From NCBI RefSeq assembly GCF_001412535.1, contig NZ_CP011774.1, positions 305,501-369,500 on the forward strand: 64,000 bases of DNA, read 5' to 3'. This stretch comes from Limnohabitans sp. 63ED37-2 (GTDB lineage: Bacteria > Pseudomonadota > Gammaproteobacteria > Burkholderiales > Burkholderiaceae_C). Below, one piece after another: positions 23,779 to 31,523 of the stretch. A program made the translations under genes and the position numbers. The notes beneath the pieces were generated by a model. The model did not search any database, was not told the origin of the DNA, and worked only from the letters and a program-made list of their open reading frames with translations. Numbering within the stretch: the stretch's first letter is position 1; the number at the start of each line of letters is the position of its first letter.

Positions 23779-25905
23779 ATGACGACTGTTGCATCCAGCC
23801 CTGAATCCGAGCGCAGCTCGCCCCGAGGGCAGGCCGTGATCGAGTTGCTGTCGTCCATGCGGTTTGCCATTTCCTTGTTGACGATCATTTGCATCGCCTC
23901 GGTGATTGGCACGGTGCTCAAGCAAAACGAGCCCACCAACAACTACATCAACCAGTTCGGACCGTTTTGGGCCGAGTTGTTTGCCACGCTCAAGCTCAAC
24001 ACCGTCTACAGCGCTTGGTGGTTTCTGTTGATTCTGGCCTTCCTGGTGGTCAGCACCAGTTTGTGCATCGCCCGCAACACGCCCAAGATCCTGGTGGACC
24101 TGAAAAACTACAAGGAAAACATCCGCGAGCAAAGCCTCAAGGCTTTCCACCACAAGGCCGAAGGCCATTTGAACGAAGCACCCGAGGCTGCGGCCAAACG
24201 ACTGGGGGCTTTGCTGGCCACGGGTGGCTGGAAGGTGAAGCTGCAAGAGCGCGACACCCCGGCGGGCAAGGGCTGGATGCTGGCGGCCAAGGCGGGAGCG
24301 GCCAACAAGATCGGTTACATCGCGGCGCACTCGGCCATTGTGCTGGTGTGTGTAGGGGGCTTGCTCGACGGCGACTTGATGGTGCGTGCCCAGATGTGGT
24401 TGGGTGGCAAGGAAATTTACAACGGTGGCGGTCTGATCGCCGATGTGCCTGCGCAGCACCGCCTGTCCGAGCGCAACCCGGCCTTCCGAGGCAATTTGCT
24501 GGTGGCCGAAAACACCGCCTCGGGCACCGCCATCCTGAATCAGTCCAATGGCATCTTGCTGCAAGACCTGCCTTTTGTGATCGAGCTGAAAAAGTTCATC
24601 GTCGAGTACTACTCGACCGGCATGCCCAAACTGTTTGCCAGCGACATCATCATCCATGACAAGGCCACGGGCGAGAAGCAGGAAGCACGCGTCGAGGTGA
24701 ACCACCCGGCCAGCTTCAAGGGCATCAACATTTACCAGTCCAGCTTTGACGACGGTGGCTCCAGTGTCAAACTGCAAGCTGTGCCCATGTCGGCGGCTAC
24801 CAAAGCTTTTGAGGTCGAAGGCACCATCGGCGGCAGCACCGATCTGACCAATGGCAATGACAAACTGACCCTGGAGTTCACCGGGCTGCGCGTGATCAAC
24901 GTGGAGAACATGTCTGGCGGCGCAGGCCCCGAGGGCACCGCAGTGGATGTGCGCAAGGTCGATTTGCGCAGCGCCATTGATGAGCGTTTGGGTGCGGGCC
25001 ACAAAACCACCAAAACCAAAGAACTGCGCAACGTGGGCCCGAGCGTGAGTTACAAGCTGCGTGATGCGGCCGGTCAAGCGCGTGAGTACAACAACTACAT
25101 GTTGCCCGTGGACACGGGTGACGGCGTGCCTGTTTTCTTGCTGGGCATGCGCGAAACACCCAGTGAGCCTTACCGTTACCTGCGCCCCCCTGCCGATGAA
25201 AATGGCGAGTTGACGGGCTTCATCCGCCTGCGTGCAGCCTTGGAGACCCCCGAGCTGCGTGACCGGGCGGTGCAGCGTTATGCCCGCAAGGCGGTGGATC
25301 CTCAGCGGCCCGAGTTGACCCGCCAATTGGCCGATTCGGCTGCGCGTTCACTGGGCCTGTTTGCCGGGCTGGAACAGGTGCAGGGCAAAACCGTGTCGGG
25401 CCTGCAGGCTTTGGCCGATTTTCTGGAATCGAATGTGCCCGAAGCCGAGCGCCCTCGCGCAGGCGAGATGTTTGTGCGCATTTTGAATGGGGCTTTGTTT
25501 GAGCTCGACGCCGTGGCTCGCGAACAAGCCGGGGCCAAACCCATGCCCGCTGATCAAGTTCAGGGCTTCATGTCGCAGGCGGTGCTTGCGCTGTCTGACG
25601 CCCCGTTTTACCCTGCGCCCATGACGTTTTTGCTGAAGGACTTCAAGCAGGTGCAAGCGAGCGTGTTCCAGGTGGCCAGGGCCCCCGGCCAGTCCATCGT
25701 TTACCTGGGCTGTGCCCTTTTGATCCTGGGTATTTTTGCAATGCTGTATGTTCGGGATCGTCGCTTGTGGGTTTGGCTCTCGCCACAAGGCGATGGCGCC
25801 CAGGCGAGTGTGGCCTTGTCGTCCAACCGCAAGACCATGGATGTAGACCGTGAATTTGACCAACTGAGTGCCCGCTTGCTGGGCCGCTCCGAGAAAACAC
25901 CATGA
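23779..25905 (+). CDS. resB: Cytochrome c biogenesis protein ResB (CcsB)
   Basis: Membrane component of system II cytochrome c maturation, 708 aa, forming the haem export/attachment complex with CcsA. It has N-terminal membrane helices (MRFAISLLTIICIASVIGTVLKQNEP and YSAWWFLLILAFLVVSTSLCIARN), a third near residue 195 (AHSAIVLVCVGGLLDG), a large periplasmic domain (about 215-625) and a last helix (SIVYLGCALLILGIFAMLYV). ATG 23779 is chosen because the upstream in-frame stretch runs through the terminator. It overlaps ccsA by ATGA at 25902-25905. Typical betaproteobacterial ResB length. Confidence 0.94.
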   Translation: MTTVASSPESERSSPRGQAVIELLSSMRFAISLLTIICIASVIGTVLKQNEPTNNYINQFGPFWAELFATLKLNTVYSAWWFLLILAFLVVSTSLCIARNTPKILVDLKNYKENIREQSLKAFHHKAEGHLNEAPEAAAKRLGALLATGGWKVKLQERDTPAGKGWMLAAKAGAANKIGYIAAHSAIVLVCVGGLLDGDLMVRAQMWLGGKEIYNGGGLIADVPAQHRLSERNPAFRGNLLVAENTASGTAILNQSNGILLQDLPFVIELKKFIVEYYSTGMPKLFASDIIIHDKATGEKQEARVEVNHPASFKGINIYQSSFDDGGSSVKLQAVPMSAATKAFEVEGTIGGSTDLTNGNDKLTLEFTGLRVINVENMSGGAGPEGTAVDVRKVDLRSAIDERLGAGHKTTKTKELRNVGPSVSYKLRDAAGQAREYNNYMLPVDTGDGVPVFLLGMRETPSEPYRYLRPPADENGELTGFIRLRAALETPELRDRAVQRYARKAVDPQRPELTRQLADSAARSLGLFAGLEQVQGKTVSGLQALADFLESNVPEAERPRAGEMFVRILNGALFELDAVAREQAGAKPMPADQVQGFMSQAVLALSDAPFYPAPMTFLLKDFKQVQASVFQVARAPGQSIVYLGCALLILGIFAMLYVRDRRLWVWLSPQGDGAQASVALSSNRKTMDVDREFDQLSARLLGRSEKTP

Positions 25906-27212
25906 CGACTGTCACTTTGAATCCAGGTTATCTCTCCAGCCGCACGGCCATTGACTGGGGCTTTGCCCTGCTGGCGCTGCTCGGCACGGTGTTCGCGTTC
26001 ACCCGATACCAGCACGCGATGGATGTGTACGAGCAGGCCATCCTGATCGGCAGTTTGCCCGCAGTGATCTGGCTGGCGTGGTTCTGGCGGCCCTTGCGCA
26101 CCTTGATGCTGGTGGTCACAGGCCTGTCACTGCTGGCCATTTACCTCTACCAAGGTGATCTGGCCCGTTCCGAGCAGGTGTTCTTGCTCAAATATTTCCT
26201 CTCCAGCCAGTCGGCCATCCTGTGGATGAGCATCTTGTTTTTCATCAGCACGGTGTTTTACTGGGCGGGTGTGTTCATCCGTGGTCAGGGCGATGCCATG
26301 GAGTCTTTGGGCTCGCGCATGGCTTGGGTGGCGGTGGGTCTGGCCCTGATTGGTACTTTGGTGCGCTGGTATGAAAGCCATCAGTTGGGCCCGGACATCG
26401 GACACATTCCGGTGAGCAATCTGTACGAAGTCTTTGTCATGTTTTGCTGGATGACAACGGCCTTTTACCTGTACTACGAAGCGCAATACAAAACCCGCGC
26501 TTTGGGTGCATTTGTGATGCTGGTGGTCAGCGCGGCGGTGGGCTTTTTGCTGTGGTACACGCTGGTGCGTGAGGCGCACGAAATCCAGCCCTTGGTGCCT
26601 GCCCTCAAGAGCTGGTGGATGAAAGTCCATGTGCCCGCCAACTTCATTGGTTACGGCACCTTTGCCCTGGCGGCCATGGTGGCTTTTGCCTACCTGATCA
26701 AGCAACAAGCGACCGAGACCCGCTGGTACAAGCTGGCGCCTTTGTGGCTGTTGGGCATTGTGTTGTGTTTTGAGCCGGTGGTGTTCCGCCAATCGGCCAA
26801 CGACCAGACCAGCAGTTACTGGATGGTCTACTTCGGGATCTCTGCCTTCATCGTGGCGGGTATTTTGCTGGGCCGTCGCCGCATTGCCGAGCGCCTGCCC
26901 TCGTTCGAAATCCTCGACGATGTGATGTACAAAGCCATCGCTGTGGGCTTTGCCTTTTTCACCATCGCCACCGTGTTGGGCGCTTTGTGGGCGGCCGAGG
27001 CTTGGGGCGGATACTGGAGCTGGGACCCGAAAGAGACTTGGGCCCTGATCGTGTGGCTGAACTACGCCGCCTGGCTGCACATGCGCCTCATGAAGGGCTT
27101 GCGTGGCACCGTGGCCGCTTGGTGGGCCTTGGTGGGCTTGGGCATCACAACCTTTGCCTTCTTGGGCGTGAACATGTTCCTGAGTGGCCTGCACAGCTAC
27201 GGTACTTTGTAA
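25902..27212 (+). CDS. ccsA: Cytochrome c biogenesis protein CcsA (ResC, haem handling)
   Basis: Polytopic membrane protein of 436 aa, partner of ResB. The tryptophan-rich WWD signature is clear near the C-terminus (WGGYWSWDPKETWALIVWLNYAAWLH), where haem is presented in the periplasm. Conserved histidines are expected in MKVHVPANFIGYG and near the end (FLSGLHSYG). Its extra N-terminal helices relative to the shortest CcsA proteins are normal in this group. No ccdA or thioredoxin gene accompanies the pair here. Confidence 0.94.
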   Translation: MTTVTLNPGYLSSRTAIDWGFALLALLGTVFAFTRYQHAMDVYEQAILIGSLPAVIWLAWFWRPLRTLMLVVTGLSLLAIYLYQGDLARSEQVFLLKYFLSSQSAILWMSILFFISTVFYWAGVFIRGQGDAMESLGSRMAWVAVGLALIGTLVRWYESHQLGPDIGHIPVSNLYEVFVMFCWMTTAFYLYYEAQYKTRALGAFVMLVVSAAVGFLLWYTLVREAHEIQPLVPALKSWWMKVHVPANFIGYGTFALAAMVAFAYLIKQQATETRWYKLAPLWLLGIVLCFEPVVFRQSANDQTSSYWMVYFGISAFIVAGILLGRRRIAERLPSFEILDDVMYKAIAVGFAFFTIATVLGALWAAEAWGGYWSWDPKETWALIVWLNYAAWLHMRLMKGLRGTVAAWWALVGLGITTFAFLGVNMFLSGLHSYGTL

Positions 27213-27257
27213 GTCCGGGGGCTCAGCCCCTCTGTTGGCTGCCAAGTCCCTGGCCGA

Positions 27258-27644
27258 TCAGTGGAACTGCTGGTCGTACAAAGTCAGGCCTTGGGCCACC
27301 GCGTTGAGCAGGTCCTCGGTCCTGAAGGGTTTCCACAAAAAGGTGACCGCGTCCGATTTCTGCGCCGCCAACGTGTCTTGTGGCAGGCTCTCGCCGCTCA
27401 TGAAAATGACCGGAGTTGGGTCGCCTGTTTTGACCATCCATGCCTGCAGCTCAACACCCGTTATTTTGGGCATGCGCACATCGAGCAGCATCACACGCCG
27501 CTCGGTCACGGGGGGTGCACTCAAATAAGCTTGGGCACCCTCGTGGGTGCGGACCTTGAAGCCACGGGCCTCCAGAACTAGCTGCAACATGCGCCGGATG
27601 TCTGCATCGTCATCAACGACTTCGATCAAAGCGGGGTTCAACAT
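27258..27644 (-). CDS. Stand-alone receiver-domain response regulator
   Basis: 128-residue single-domain response regulator. Acidic residues are in VVDDDADIRRML, the phospho-acceptor Asp in VMLLDVRMP (about residue 55), Ser in FMSGES and Lys in FLWKPFRTEDLL. The FixJ/NtrC-like receiver is followed by only a short tail, so there is no DNA-binding output. ATG 27644 or 27647 are both possible behind GAAGG. No histidine kinase is adjacent. It may act by protein contact or as a phosphate sink. It stands alone between convergent ccsA and divergent msrP. Confidence 0.85.
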   Translation of the reverse strand: MLNPALIEVVDDDADIRRMLQLVLEARGFKVRTHEGAQAYLSAPPVTERRVMLLDVRMPKITGVELQAWMVKTGDPTPVIFMSGESLPQDTLAAQKSDAVTFLWKPFRTEDLLNAVAQGLTLYDQQFH

Positions 27645-27870
27645 CATCCTTCGTGAAAAATGAAGATTTATTTTAACGACAGATGAAGGGACTTGGCTTA
27701 TCGTGCGAGCGCCTGCGCAGTCCACCCAGCGGCGATGCTTCATGCCGATGCGGGTTAGCCCTGAGGATGGTCCAGTTTGCATCTTGTTTCAGGACGTTTG
27801 GCCCCTTTGTGCAAAAGTGATCAAGACCGTTCACAATGAAAGGGCGATATTTCACCAGCAGGCCTATCCC

Positions 27871-28866
27871 ATGATCATCCGCTCTTCATCTTCTGGATTT
27901 TTGCACCCTGTGCCCAGCGACATCACCAGCCAGGTGGCATACCAATCCCGCCGCGACCTGATGCGACAGCTTGCAGCCGGTTCTGCGGGATTGGCTTTGG
28001 CGGGTTGGGCGATGCGCGATGCACAAGCCCAAATGGCCCGGCCCGGGCAATTGCCAGCGCTGGCTTCGGTTCCCTCCAAGCTGAGCGGCGCCATGGTGCT
28101 GGACAAACCCACGCCCTACAAAGACGCCACCACCTACAACAACTTCTATGAATTCGGCACCGACAAGGGTGATCCCGTCAAGCGGGCCCACACCCTCAAG
28201 ACCGATCCCTGGAGTGTGGAGATAGAGGGGCTGGTGAATAAACCTGCCCGTGTGAACCTGGAAGACCTGATGAAGTGGGGCGCCATGGAAGAGCGCATCT
28301 ACCGCTTGCGCTGTGTGGAAGGCTGGTCCATGGTGATCCCATGGGTGGGCTATTCCATGGCCGATCTGATCCGCCGTGTGGAGCCCTTGCCGGGTGCGAA
28401 GTTTGTGGAGTTTGTGACCCAGGCCGACCCCAAAACCATGCCGGGTTTGCGATCCAGTGTGCTGGACTGGCCCTATGTGGAAGCCCTGCGCATGGACGAA
28501 GCCATGCACCCGCTCACCCTGCTGGCTTTTGGCATGTATGGCGAGGTGATGCCCAAACAAAACGGGGCACCGCTGCGTCTGGTCGTGCCTTGGAAATACG
28601 GCTTCAAGAGCGGCAAGAGCTTGGTCAAAATCCGTTTCACCGACAAGCAGCCGGTCACGTCTTGGGAGAAATCCGCGCCGCAAGAATACGGTTTTTATTC
28701 CAACGTGAACCCGAATGTGGACCACCCGCGTTGGAGCCAGGCCACCGAGCGGCGCATTGGCGAAGATGGTTTGTTGGCCAAAAAGCGCAAAACACTGATG
28801 TTCAACGGCTATGAGGCTCAGGTGGGGCAGATGTACGCGGGCATGGACCTGAAAAAGTTCTTCTGA
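27871..28866 (+). CDS. msrP: Protein-methionine-sulfoxide reductase catalytic subunit MsrP
   Basis: Periplasmic molybdopterin enzyme that repairs oxidised methionines in envelope proteins, 331 aa. The Tat leader is SRRDLMRQLAAGSAGLALAG. The molybdenum-ligand cysteine is in YRLRCVEGWSMVIPW (about residue 148). Other family segments are TYNNFYEFGTDKGDP and APLRLVVPWKYGFKSGKSLVKI. Start 27871 gives a normal leader. Followed after 27 bases by its membrane partner msrQ. Confidence 0.95.
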   Translation: MIIRSSSSGFLHPVPSDITSQVAYQSRRDLMRQLAAGSAGLALAGWAMRDAQAQMARPGQLPALASVPSKLSGAMVLDKPTPYKDATTYNNFYEFGTDKGDPVKRAHTLKTDPWSVEIEGLVNKPARVNLEDLMKWGAMEERIYRLRCVEGWSMVIPWVGYSMADLIRRVEPLPGAKFVEFVTQADPKTMPGLRSSVLDWPYVEALRMDEAMHPLTLLAFGMYGEVMPKQNGAPLRLVVPWKYGFKSGKSLVKIRFTDKQPVTSWEKSAPQEYGFYSNVNPNVDHPRWSQATERRIGEDGLLAKKRKTLMFNGYEAQVGQMYAGMDLKKFF

Positions 28867-28893
28867 TGCCGCTGCGGGAAAAGTCTTGAGGAC

Positions 28894-29496
28894 ATGAGGG
28901 CGGCGCTGCGTCATCCCGCCGCGTGGTGGGCTTTGCTGGTGCTCGGCTGTATGCCCTGGGCCTGGCTGCTGGCGCAAACCCTGCTGGACCAACTTGGCCC
29001 CAACCCCGCGGAAGCCCTGATCCGAGCCACCGGCGACTGGACACTGCGCAGCCTGTGTGTGGTGCTGGCCGTGAGCCCTTTGCGCACTTGGTTGGGCTGG
29101 CCCGAGTTGATGCGTTTTCGCCGCATGCTGGGTTTGCTGGTGTTTGGTTACGCCAGCTTGCACCTGCTGTGCTATGCCTGGTTCGACATGGGCTTTGATC
29201 TGGCCGACACGCTGCAAGACATCACCAAGCGCCCCTTCATCTGGTTGGGTTTCAGCGCCTTTGTGATTTTGTGGGCGCTGGCTGCCACCTCTTTCAACCG
29301 AGCCGTGCGCTGGCTGGGCGGCAAACGCTGGCAAGTGCTGCACCGAGGCGTTTATGCCGTGGCTGTGCTCGCTGTGCTCCACTTTTGGTGGATGAGGGCG
29401 GGCAAACAGGACTTTGCCGAGGTGTTGGTCTATGCGGGCATCTTGGCCGCTTTGCTGGGCTGGCGTTGGCTGCGGCGCTCAGCACGGCGACCCTGA
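28894..29496 (+). CDS. msrQ: Haem-binding membrane subunit MsrQ
   Basis: Inner-membrane b-type cytochrome of 200 aa that feeds electrons from the quinone pool or flavin reductase to MsrP. It has about five or six hydrophobic helices of the ferric-reductase-like fold. Histidine ligands lie in the helix with YASLHLLCYAWFD and in QVLHRGVYAVAVLAVLHFWWM. A family motif AATSFNRAVRWLGGKRWQ connects helices. It ends 46 bases before the convergent lysA. Confidence 0.93.
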   Translation: MRAALRHPAAWWALLVLGCMPWAWLLAQTLLDQLGPNPAEALIRATGDWTLRSLCVVLAVSPLRTWLGWPELMRFRRMLGLLVFGYASLHLLCYAWFDMGFDLADTLQDITKRPFIWLGFSAFVILWALAATSFNRAVRWLGGKRWQVLHRGVYAVAVLAVLHFWWMRAGKQDFAEVLVYAGILAALLGWRWLRRSARRP

Positions 29497-29542
29497 ACAC
29501 TTGTCAAACGCTGTGCTGGCGCTTGACAGGCGCTTTTGCATT

Positions 29543-30820
29543 TCAGACCAGTTGTTCCAGAGCAAAAGTGTCGAACGCCGATTCGCGTTGGCGGATCAGG
29601 TGCGCTTGGGTGCCATCGACCAGAACCTCGGCGGCGCGGCCACGGGTGTTGTAGTTGCTGGCCATGCTCATGCAGTAAGCGCCTGCAGACAGCACGGCCA
29701 GCACGTCACCCGCTTGTACCTGCAGCTGGCGGTCGCGGCCAATCCAGTCGCCGCTCTCGCACACGGGGCCCACCACGTCATACACCGCAGCTTCGCCTGA
29801 GCGCGGCTTGACCGGAACGATCTGGTGGAAGGCTTGGTACATGGCCGGGCGGGGCAGGTCGTTCATCGCAGCGTCGACGATGCAGAAATTCTTTTGTTCG
29901 CCGGGCTTCAGATACAGCACCTCTGTCAGGCACACACCCGCGTTGCCCACCAAAGAGCGGCCCGGCTCGATCATCAGCTGGCGCTGGCCGTAGCCGCGTG
30001 CGTCCAGCTTGGCCAGAAGTTGCGCCCACAGCGCATCGGCTTGTGGTGGGGTGTCGCCGTTGTAGTTGATGCCCAAACCACCACCAAAATCGATGTGGTG
30101 AATCGGGATGCCTGCTGCTTCGATGTCGGCCACCAGGTCCAGCACGCGGTCCATGGCGTCCAGGTAGGGGGTGGTCTCGGTGATTTGTGAGCCGATGTGG
30201 CAATCAATGCCCACCACCTTGAGCCCCGGCAGGCTGGCCGCGTGGCGGTAGGCCCGCAGGGTGTCTTCGTGTGCAATTCCGAATTTGTTGCCCTTGAGGC
30301 CGGTGGAAATGTAGGGATGCGTTTTGGGGTCGACGTTGGGGTTCACGCGCAGACTGACCGGGGCGATTTTTCCCATGCCCATCGCCACTTCGCTGAGTAC
30401 ATCGAGTTCGGCAACACTTTCGACGTTGAAGCAACCGATGCCCACTTGCAGGGCCTGTTTCATTTCGTGGCGGGTTTTGCCCACGCCTGAAAAAATGACT
30501 TTGGCCGGATCGCCACCAGCCGCCAGCACGCGGGCCAGCTCGCCGCCAGAGACGATGTCAAAGCCACAACCGGCTTCGGCAAACACCTGCAAGATGGCCA
30601 GACTGGAGTTGGCCTTCATGGCGTAGCAAATTTGTGCCTGGCGCCCGGCAAAGCCGCGCTGGTAAGCGGCCAGGGCCGACAGCATGGCCGCTTTGGAGTA
30701 GACGAACAAGGGTGTGCCATGTTCGTGGGCCAATTGGGACAGCGCCACGCCCTCCACATGCAGCTGGTTGCCCGCATAGGCGATGTGGGGTTGTCCTGGG
30801 AGTGCGGTGGTGGCGGTCAT
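29543..30820 (-). CDS. lysA: Diaminopimelate decarboxylase
   Basis: PLP enzyme converting meso-diaminopimelate to lysine, 425 aa from ATG 30820. The PLP lysine is in CYAMKANSSLAIL (about residue 58). Other active-site segments are IDCHIGSQI, the glycine loop DFGGGLGINY, the phosphate-binding IEPGRSLVGNAG and the cross-subunit CESGDWIG. Order lptM-lysA on the minus strand with cyaY divergent is the conserved proteobacterial arrangement. Confidence 0.96.
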   Translation of the reverse strand: MTATTALPGQPHIAYAGNQLHVEGVALSQLAHEHGTPLFVYSKAAMLSALAAYQRGFAGRQAQICYAMKANSSLAILQVFAEAGCGFDIVSGGELARVLAAGGDPAKVIFSGVGKTRHEMKQALQVGIGCFNVESVAELDVLSEVAMGMGKIAPVSLRVNPNVDPKTHPYISTGLKGNKFGIAHEDTLRAYRHAASLPGLKVVGIDCHIGSQITETTPYLDAMDRVLDLVADIEAAGIPIHHIDFGGGLGINYNGDTPPQADALWAQLLAKLDARGYGQRQLMIEPGRSLVGNAGVCLTEVLYLKPGEQKNFCIVDAAMNDLPRPAMYQAFHQIVPVKPRSGEAAVYDVVGPVCESGDWIGRDRQLQVQAGDVLAVLSAGAYCMSMASNYNTRGRAAEVLVDGTQAHLIRQRESAFDTFALEQLV

Positions 30821-30899
30821 GGCTTGAAATTTGGGAGGTGAATGGAGGCAACAAAAAAGGCGGGTGTGAACAGGGCTTGGCGCTGGGCGAGTGTTGATC

Positions 30900-31127
30900 T
30901 CAAGGCGCGGCAGCAGGGACCGGTTGGGCTTTGTTGGACCGGGTGCTTGCATCAGGAGCGCTGCTGGAAGCAGGTGCAGACGAGCCAAACGGGTCAAGGG
31001 TTTGGGGCAAGGTGGCACGCCCGGCCGAAGCGGGCGTGGTGGGCAGGACCAGTGGACCCCGCTGACCGCAAGCGCTCAATACGGCCGCACCGCCAACAAG
31101 GGCATGCAGCATGACTAGAATCTTCAT
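30900..31127 (-). CDS. lptM: LPS translocon maturation lipoprotein LptM (YifL-like)
   Basis: Small lipoprotein of 75 aa (ATG 31127; ATG 31139 in frame is possible). The leader KILVMLHALVGGAAVLSAC ends in a lipobox with the lipidated Cys, followed by the family signature GQRGPLVLP. A low-complexity Ser/Ala/Pro tail makes up the rest. LptM stabilises LptD oxidation and LPS translocon assembly in E. coli. Position between lysA and cyaY matches yifL in many proteobacteria. Confidence 0.87.
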   Translation of the reverse strand: MKILVMLHALVGGAAVLSACGQRGPLVLPTTPASAGRATLPQTLDPFGSSAPASSSAPDASTRSNKAQPVPAAAP

Positions 31128-31151
31128 CACCTTCAACATGCTGCGATTGTA

Positions 31152-31481
31152 ATGACCGACCTTGAATTTCTGGACCAAGCTGAACGCCTTCTGGCGGGCG
31201 TAGAGATCAGCTGCGATCGCCTCAACGACGACACCGATGCAGATGTGGACAACCAACGGGTGGGCGGCATGATCACTTTGACGTTTCCCAACCGCAGTCA
31301 GATCGTGATCAATCTTCAAAAGCCCCTGCACGAAGTGTGGCTGGCGGCCCGCTGCGGTGGCTTTCACTACAAGTTTGACGGCACCCACTGGCAAGACACC
31401 AAGGGTCAAGGTGAGTTCTGGCAGAGCCTGTCGCGCTACGCCTCGGAGCAATCAGGTCAGGACTTGACGTTCAAGCCCTGA
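31152..31481 (+). CDS. cyaY: Frataxin-like iron protein CyaY
   Basis: Bacterial frataxin of 109 aa that binds iron and modulates IscS-dependent Fe-S cluster assembly. It has an acidic first helix (FLDQAERLLAGVEISCDRLNDDTDADVD) and the strand core GGMITLTFPNRSQIVINLQKP, HEVWLAARCGGFHY and WQDTKGQGEFWQSLSRYASEQSG. It is divergent from lptM-lysA, as in many proteobacteria. Confidence 0.96.
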   Translation: MTDLEFLDQAERLLAGVEISCDRLNDDTDADVDNQRVGGMITLTFPNRSQIVINLQKPLHEVWLAARCGGFHYKFDGTHWQDTKGQGEFWQSLSRYASEQSGQDLTFKP

Positions 31482-31523
31482 GTGCCCAGAGCAACGGGCG
31501 CTTTTAAAAACCGCAAGTGCGGT

